A DNA stretch of 64,000 nt from Microbacterium sp. SORGH_AS_0888. Lineage in GTDB: Bacteria > Actinomycetota > Actinomycetes > Actinomycetales > Microbacteriaceae. Positions within the stretch are counted from its first letter, which is position 1. Every line of letters begins with the position of its first letter. Position numbers and translations under genes: made by a program. Where the stretch lies: positions 1,550,001 to 1,614,000 of the forward strand of contig NZ_JAUTAZ010000001.1 of assembly GCF_030818905.1 (NCBI RefSeq). The letters run 5' to 3'. Positions 60,655 through 64,000 of this stretch are shown one piece after another. A model generated the notes under the pieces. It saw nothing but the letters and a program-made list of their open reading frames with translations, had not been told where the DNA came from and ran no database searches.

Positions 60655-61700
60655 GGGACCCGGTGCAGCCACGCGTCGGTCGCGAACTTCGACGCGACCA
60701 GCGCCTCCGCCTCCGCGTACTCCTCGTCCGTGATCCGCCCCGGCACCGCCCCGTAGCGCTTCGTGAAGGTCTCGATGAAGCGCTCGACGATCGCCTCGCG
60801 CGGCAGCCCGGTCTGCGAACGGAGCGGATCGACGCGCTTCGCGGCGGAGGTGGTCCCCTTGTCGCTGAGCTTCTCCCGGCCGATGCGCAGCACCTCGGCC
60901 ATGACCTCGCCGTCCATGTCGTACGAAAGGGTCGCGTGGTGCAGGACCCCGCCGTTCGCGAGCCGCTTCTGCGCGGCTCCCCCGATCTTGCCGTGGGGTC
61001 CGGCGATGTCGTTGAGGGGCTGATAGACCGCGTCGATGCCGAGGGAGCGCAGCGCCTCGAGCACCCAGTCGTCGAGGAACGCATAGGAGTCGGCGAAGGT
61101 CATGCCGGCGACGAGGGATGCCGGCACGTACAGCGAGTACGTCACGATCGCGTTCGCCCCCATGAGCATCGCCCCGCCTCCGGAGATGCGGCGAGCGACG
61201 TCGTAGCCGTGACGGGCGGCCCCCGCGGGGTCGACCTCGTTGCGATACGACTGGAAGGACCCGATGATGACGGCCGACTCGTTCCACTCCCACAGCCGCA
61301 GGGTGGGGTTGCGACGGCCGTCGCCGACGCGGGTCGTGAGCACCTCGTCGAGCGCGAGGTTCATGCGCGCCGTGACGGGCGGCTCGTGCACGACCTCCCA
61401 GTCGAACGCGTTCCAGCCGGGCGCCGTCACGAGCGCACGGCGCACGGCCGTGCCCACCGCCTCGGGCGTGAACCCGAGCAGCTGGGCGCCCTCGGGGAGA
61501 GCGGAGCGGACCGCGGCGGCGATCGCGGACGCATCCGTCTCGACCGGGAGCCCGGTGACGGCGGCGTCGATGTCGGCGAGCGCGTCATCCGGCTCGAGGA
61601 AGAAGTCGCCCGCCAGGTGGAACTCGGCGATGTGCCCGTCCCGGACCTCGAGATCGACGACGACGAGCTTGCCGCCCGGAACCTTGTACTCCCCGTGCAT
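60651..61700 (-). CDS. Lipoate-protein ligase A with accessory domain at the N-terminus
   Basis: A 349-residue ligase that attaches lipoate to 2-oxoacid dehydrogenases and the glycine cleavage H protein. Residues 1-95 are the LplA accessory domain (MHGEYKVPGGKLVVVDLEV, EFHLAGDFFLEPDDALADID). Residues 100-349 are the catalytic domain, with MNLALDEVLTTRV, the RRISGGGAMLMGANAIVTYS motif (lipoyl-AMP site) and KIGGAAQKRLANGGVLHHAT. In E. coli LplA the accessory domain is C-terminal, so the order here is swapped. The ATG at 61700 follows a TAGGCT element by seven bases. It is cotranscribed with the methyltransferase. Confidence 0.88.
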   Translation of the reverse strand: MHGEYKVPGGKLVVVDLEVRDGHIAEFHLAGDFFLEPDDALADIDAAVTGLPVETDASAIAAAVRSALPEGAQLLGFTPEAVGTAVRRALVTAPGWNAFDWEVVHEPPVTARMNLALDEVLTTRVGDGRRNPTLRLWEWNESAVIIGSFQSYRNEVDPAGAARHGYDVARRISGGGAMLMGANAIVTYSLYVPASLVAGMTFADSYAFLDDWVLEALRSLGIDAVYQPLNDIAGPHGKIGGAAQKRLANGGVLHHATLSYDMDGEVMAEVLRIGREKLSDKGTTSAAKRVDPLRSQTGLPREAIVERFIETFTKRYGAVPGRITDEEYAEAEALVASKFATDAWLHRVP

Positions 61701-61707
61701 GCCTCTC

Positions 61708-61713
61708 AGCCTA
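61708..61713 (-). promoter_or_regulatory. -10 element TAGGCT before the lipoate ligase gene
   Basis: TAGGCT (minus strand) is seven bases from the ATG at 61700. The rest of the 227-base gap up to the LuxR gene holds no recognisable feature. Confidence 0.5.
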
Positions 61714-61927
61714 TGCGCGCGGGCGACGGATGCCGCGGGCACGGCGGGCGGGAGACGAATCCGCCGGATCCCTCATGTCCGCGCGCACCCGCGCACACCA
61801 TGATCGAGGGAGTGCGGCGGCCTCGACCCTCGGCCGCGACGGACCGTCGACGGATCCTTCCCCCGGGACCCTCCTGCCCATGCCCTCGATCGCGTCGGGG
61901 CGGCCTCGGCGCCGCGACGACGACGCG

Positions 61928-63604
61928 TCACGACACGTCGTCAGAGGGGCGCGCGCCCGCGGCGAGACCCGCGACCGCCGCGCGCGAACGCACCCCGAGG
62001 CGGTCCATGAGGGCCGAGACGTGGTTCTCCACGGTCTTCTCGCTCACGCCGAGCTCGGCCGCGATCTCGGCGTTGCGGCTGCCCCGCGCGATCAGGTGGG
62101 CGATCTGACGCTGACGGGCGGTCAGCACGGCGAGCTCGTCGCCGACGGGCCGCGCCAGCGCGGCCGCGATCTCGGCCCGCGACCGGGCGCCCGTGAAGCG
62201 CAGGATGTCGGCGACGTGCGACTGCACGGTGCGGGGTGAGACGAAGAGGGCCTGCGCGATGGCCTCGTTGCTGTGCCCCTCGGTGACCAGCACCGCGACC
62301 TCGCGCTGACGCGGCGTGAGCAGCGCGACACCGCCGACCGCGCTCGGCAGCCGGGGCGAGAGCTCCCGCCACCTGCGCGCGGCGGTCGCGCGCATCGCCT
62401 CGTTGCCGACCGCCTGGGACGCCACCGCGACGCGCTCCAACAGCGCGGCGGCGGCCACCGGATCGCTCGCCGACAGCGCGCGGGCCTGCATCATGCGACC
62501 GCGCTGCACCTCGGAGATCGCGCCCGCGGCCTCGTCGAGGCGGATCGACGCGAGCGCAAGCGCCTCCGCCTCGGCGAGCCGTCCCGCCGAGACCGCCAGG
62601 GCGCCCTGCGTGCGCGTCACGGACGACGCGGCGACCACATGCCGCACCAGCGGAGCCGCCTGCCGCGCGATCAGGCCCGCGCGGTAGCGGTCGCCCCGCT
62701 CGAGGGCCGCCTCGACCAACAGCTCGGCGGCGAAGGCGCGGTCCCAGATCTTGCAGCGGGAGAGGTCGGCGCCGGCCGTGGCGACGAGGAGGGACGCGGA
62801 GCGCTGCAGCTGTCCGGCGGCGCGGAAGGCCCAGGCGACGTAGAGGCAGGCACCGACCGAGAGGTAGTTGCGGTCCGCACGGGCACGGGCCAGGACGAGC
62901 TCGGCGAGGGCCGAGAACCGATCACGGTCGGACGCCAGCGCGGCGCCGTAGCACTCGATCGCACGCAGGACCGTCTCCACGCGCGGCGGGATGCGGTCGT
63001 CGTAGCGCGCGAGGCCCTGCTGGATGCGCCGCACGTCGGCGACACGCGCGTGGAAGGCGTTGCTGCGCGCCGAGAGGAGCTGCAGCGCGAGGGCCGCGCC
63101 GTCCACGGGACCCTCGCGCGTCGCGCTCGCCTGTCCGGGGGCGAGCCCCGACCCGTCGACCAGCTGCTGCGCGGCGTCGAAGGCGCCGGAGCTCAGGGCC
63201 GCCTCGGCGAGGAGATAGCGCGTGAGCAGCGCGCCGCGCCCCGGCTCCGCGAGCAGGGTCGCGACACCGGGCACCGTGATGCCGCTGCGAGCGGCGTGGG
63301 CGGTGCCGGACATCGCGTCGGCCGTGAGCGCGGCCGCGGCGGCCAGCCGCCGCACCGGGGTGCGACATCCCTCCGCCGCTTCCAGCGCCGCTGCGCCGTG
63401 CTCCGCCGCCTCGTCGAATCGGCACGCGGCGACCGCGGCGATCGTCGCGGCCACCTCGCGCAGTGCCCGGTCGCCCGTGCGCTGCGCGGCCACCGGCGCT
63501 CCGAGACGGCGCAGCTCCGCGTCGGCGTCCCCGGTGAACACCGCGAGCAGCGCGCGCTCCGTCACCTGCCAGGCGTCATCGCCGGCATCGCCCCCTGTGA
63601 CCAT
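61928..63604 (-). CDS. LuxR-family regulator with helical sensor region and two HTH domains
   Basis: A 558-residue regulator. Residues 20-415 are helical, TPR/MalT-like repeats rich in Ala and Leu (ALLTRYLLAEAALSSGAFDA, LYVAWAFRAAGQLQRSASLL). Two complete LuxR/GerE HTH domains follow in tandem: LTPRQREVAVLVTEGHSNEA with RTVQSHVADILRFTG (about 420-485), then LTARQRQIAHLIARGSRNAE with KTVENHVSALMDRLGVRSR (about 490-550). No NTPase domain is present. GAGGGGA precedes the ATG at 63604. The target is not evident; two HTHs could let one protein span two half-sites. Confidence 0.85.
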   Translation of the reverse strand: MVTGGDAGDDAWQVTERALLAVFTGDADAELRRLGAPVAAQRTGDRALREVAATIAAVAACRFDEAAEHGAAALEAAEGCRTPVRRLAAAAALTADAMSGTAHAARSGITVPGVATLLAEPGRGALLTRYLLAEAALSSGAFDAAQQLVDGSGLAPGQASATREGPVDGAALALQLLSARSNAFHARVADVRRIQQGLARYDDRIPPRVETVLRAIECYGAALASDRDRFSALAELVLARARADRNYLSVGACLYVAWAFRAAGQLQRSASLLVATAGADLSRCKIWDRAFAAELLVEAALERGDRYRAGLIARQAAPLVRHVVAASSVTRTQGALAVSAGRLAEAEALALASIRLDEAAGAISEVQRGRMMQARALSASDPVAAAALLERVAVASQAVGNEAMRATAARRWRELSPRLPSAVGGVALLTPRQREVAVLVTEGHSNEAIAQALFVSPRTVQSHVADILRFTGARSRAEIAAALARPVGDELAVLTARQRQIAHLIARGSRNAEIAAELGVSEKTVENHVSALMDRLGVRSRAAVAGLAAGARPSDDVS

Positions 63605-63723
63605 CGATTCCCCTCGGCGCGGAGGTCCCGCCCCGCAGGAAGGATCGTGCCATGCGGCGGGGGTCCGGGGCGCGCCCGCCGACACGATTCCGCCGAAACC
63701 CCTATGTACGGCGGCGCGTGTCG

Positions 63724-64000
63724 TCAGTCGCGCGCGGGAAAGCGCCGGTCGAGCCAGGCCAGCAGGTCGGCGCGCACGTCGGCCTGCTGGATCTCGTTGA
63801 AGATCTCGTGTCGGGCGCCGGGGTACACGAGGGTCGTGACGTCGGTGAAGCCGGAGCGCTCTCGATAGGCCGCGGCCAGCCGGTGCACGCTGCGGGGCCC
63901 GCCCACCGTGTCGTCACCGCCCACCATCAGCAGGGCGGGGACGTCGACGCCCGGATCCCTGCGGGGACGGCCGTACAGACGGACGGCGTCGAGGGGGCCG
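63724..64000 (-). CDS. Alpha/beta hydrolase (5' part outside the window)
   Basis: C-terminal 91 residues of a serine hydrolase of the monoacylglycerol lipase/Hydrolase_4 type. The acid residue is in LLMVGGDDTVGGPRS and the catalytic His in YPGARHEIFNEIQ; the nucleophile Ser lies beyond base 64000. The frame is open to the window edge. It ends 119 bases from the LuxR-family gene on the same strand, with no clear terminator between. Confidence 0.85.
   Translation of the reverse strand, partial: GPLDAVRLYGRPRRDPGVDVPALLMVGGDDTVGGPRSVHRLAAAYRERSGFTDVTTLVYPGARHEIFNEIQQADVRADLLAWLDRRFPARD

Overview
This window is chromosomal DNA of a high-GC actinobacterium, most likely Microbacterium or a close relative in Microbacteriaceae. 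The evidence is very high GC at third codon positions, many GTG starts, 4-base start/stop overlaps, a constant excess of GGATGC/GCATCC hexamers, and typical actinobacterial families (DUF4916, DUF6421, NRDE, GlgX-TreY-TreZ, an F420/flavin LLM oxidoreductase). I saw no tRNA, rRNA, CRISPR array, transposase or prophage. No gene-free stretch exceeds 300 bases.

Layout. 1-3350 is most of rpoB (minus; its 3' end lies outside). 3604-5426 is a NarL/DesK-type two-component pair. 5525-8787 holds small housekeeping or unknown genes (SpeE-like, TPR-like, SprT-like, ComB-like, SRPBCC-like). 8798-13019 is a second two-component pair running into an ABC exporter. 13080-21556 is a MocR regulator divergent from a pyrimidine-type catabolic and uptake operon: beta-ureidopropionase, dihydropyrimidinase, an LLM oxidoreductase, and an ABC importer with an NMT1-like lipoprotein. 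21662-28855 holds Lrp with a divergent DUF6421 gene, a flotillin-like protein, threonine aldolase, an FMN reductase, a membrane-anchored AlbA_2 protein and a NUDIX-like protein.

28917-33465 contains an esterase and then a tight four-gene operon: a clavaminate-synthase-like oxygenase, an ATP-grasp enzyme, and two alanine-racemase homologues that are each incomplete but complementary. 33590-39074 holds lhr (frameshifted) and a Nei/Fpg glycosylase. 39170-43199 holds a beta-helix protein, a LysR-effector-domain protein behind a six-codon leader ORF, a glutamine amidotransferase, a TspO homologue and an IPNS-like oxygenase. 43335-47388 is an accessory segment (AraC regulator, lipoprotein, XRE regulator, secreted protein, candidate anti-sigma, ECF sigma) tied together by three copies of one promoter motif. 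47389-54096 is the trehalose-from-glycogen operon glgX-treY-treZ. 54353-64000 holds adenine deaminase, an unknown, NRDE, coaBC, an MFS transporter, a small DUF protein, lplA with a frameshifted DNA methyltransferase, a LuxR regulator with two HTH domains, and a partial alpha/beta hydrolase.

Three signals stand out. (1) The ECF promoter motif GGGAACC-N14-GGACAtCACA occurs upstream of the sigma gene itself, a secreted protein gene and an AraC gene. (2) The racemase pair has its PLP lysine in one protein and its catalytic tyrosine in the other, next to an oxygenase and an ATP-grasp enzyme; this could be a cell-wall or natural-product amino-acid system. (3) A -10 hexamer lies 6-8 bases before the start codon at 17 genes or leader ORFs, which points to widespread leaderless mRNAs. 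A 71-base palindrome in three copies and two 1-base frameshifts in G/C runs are also notable.
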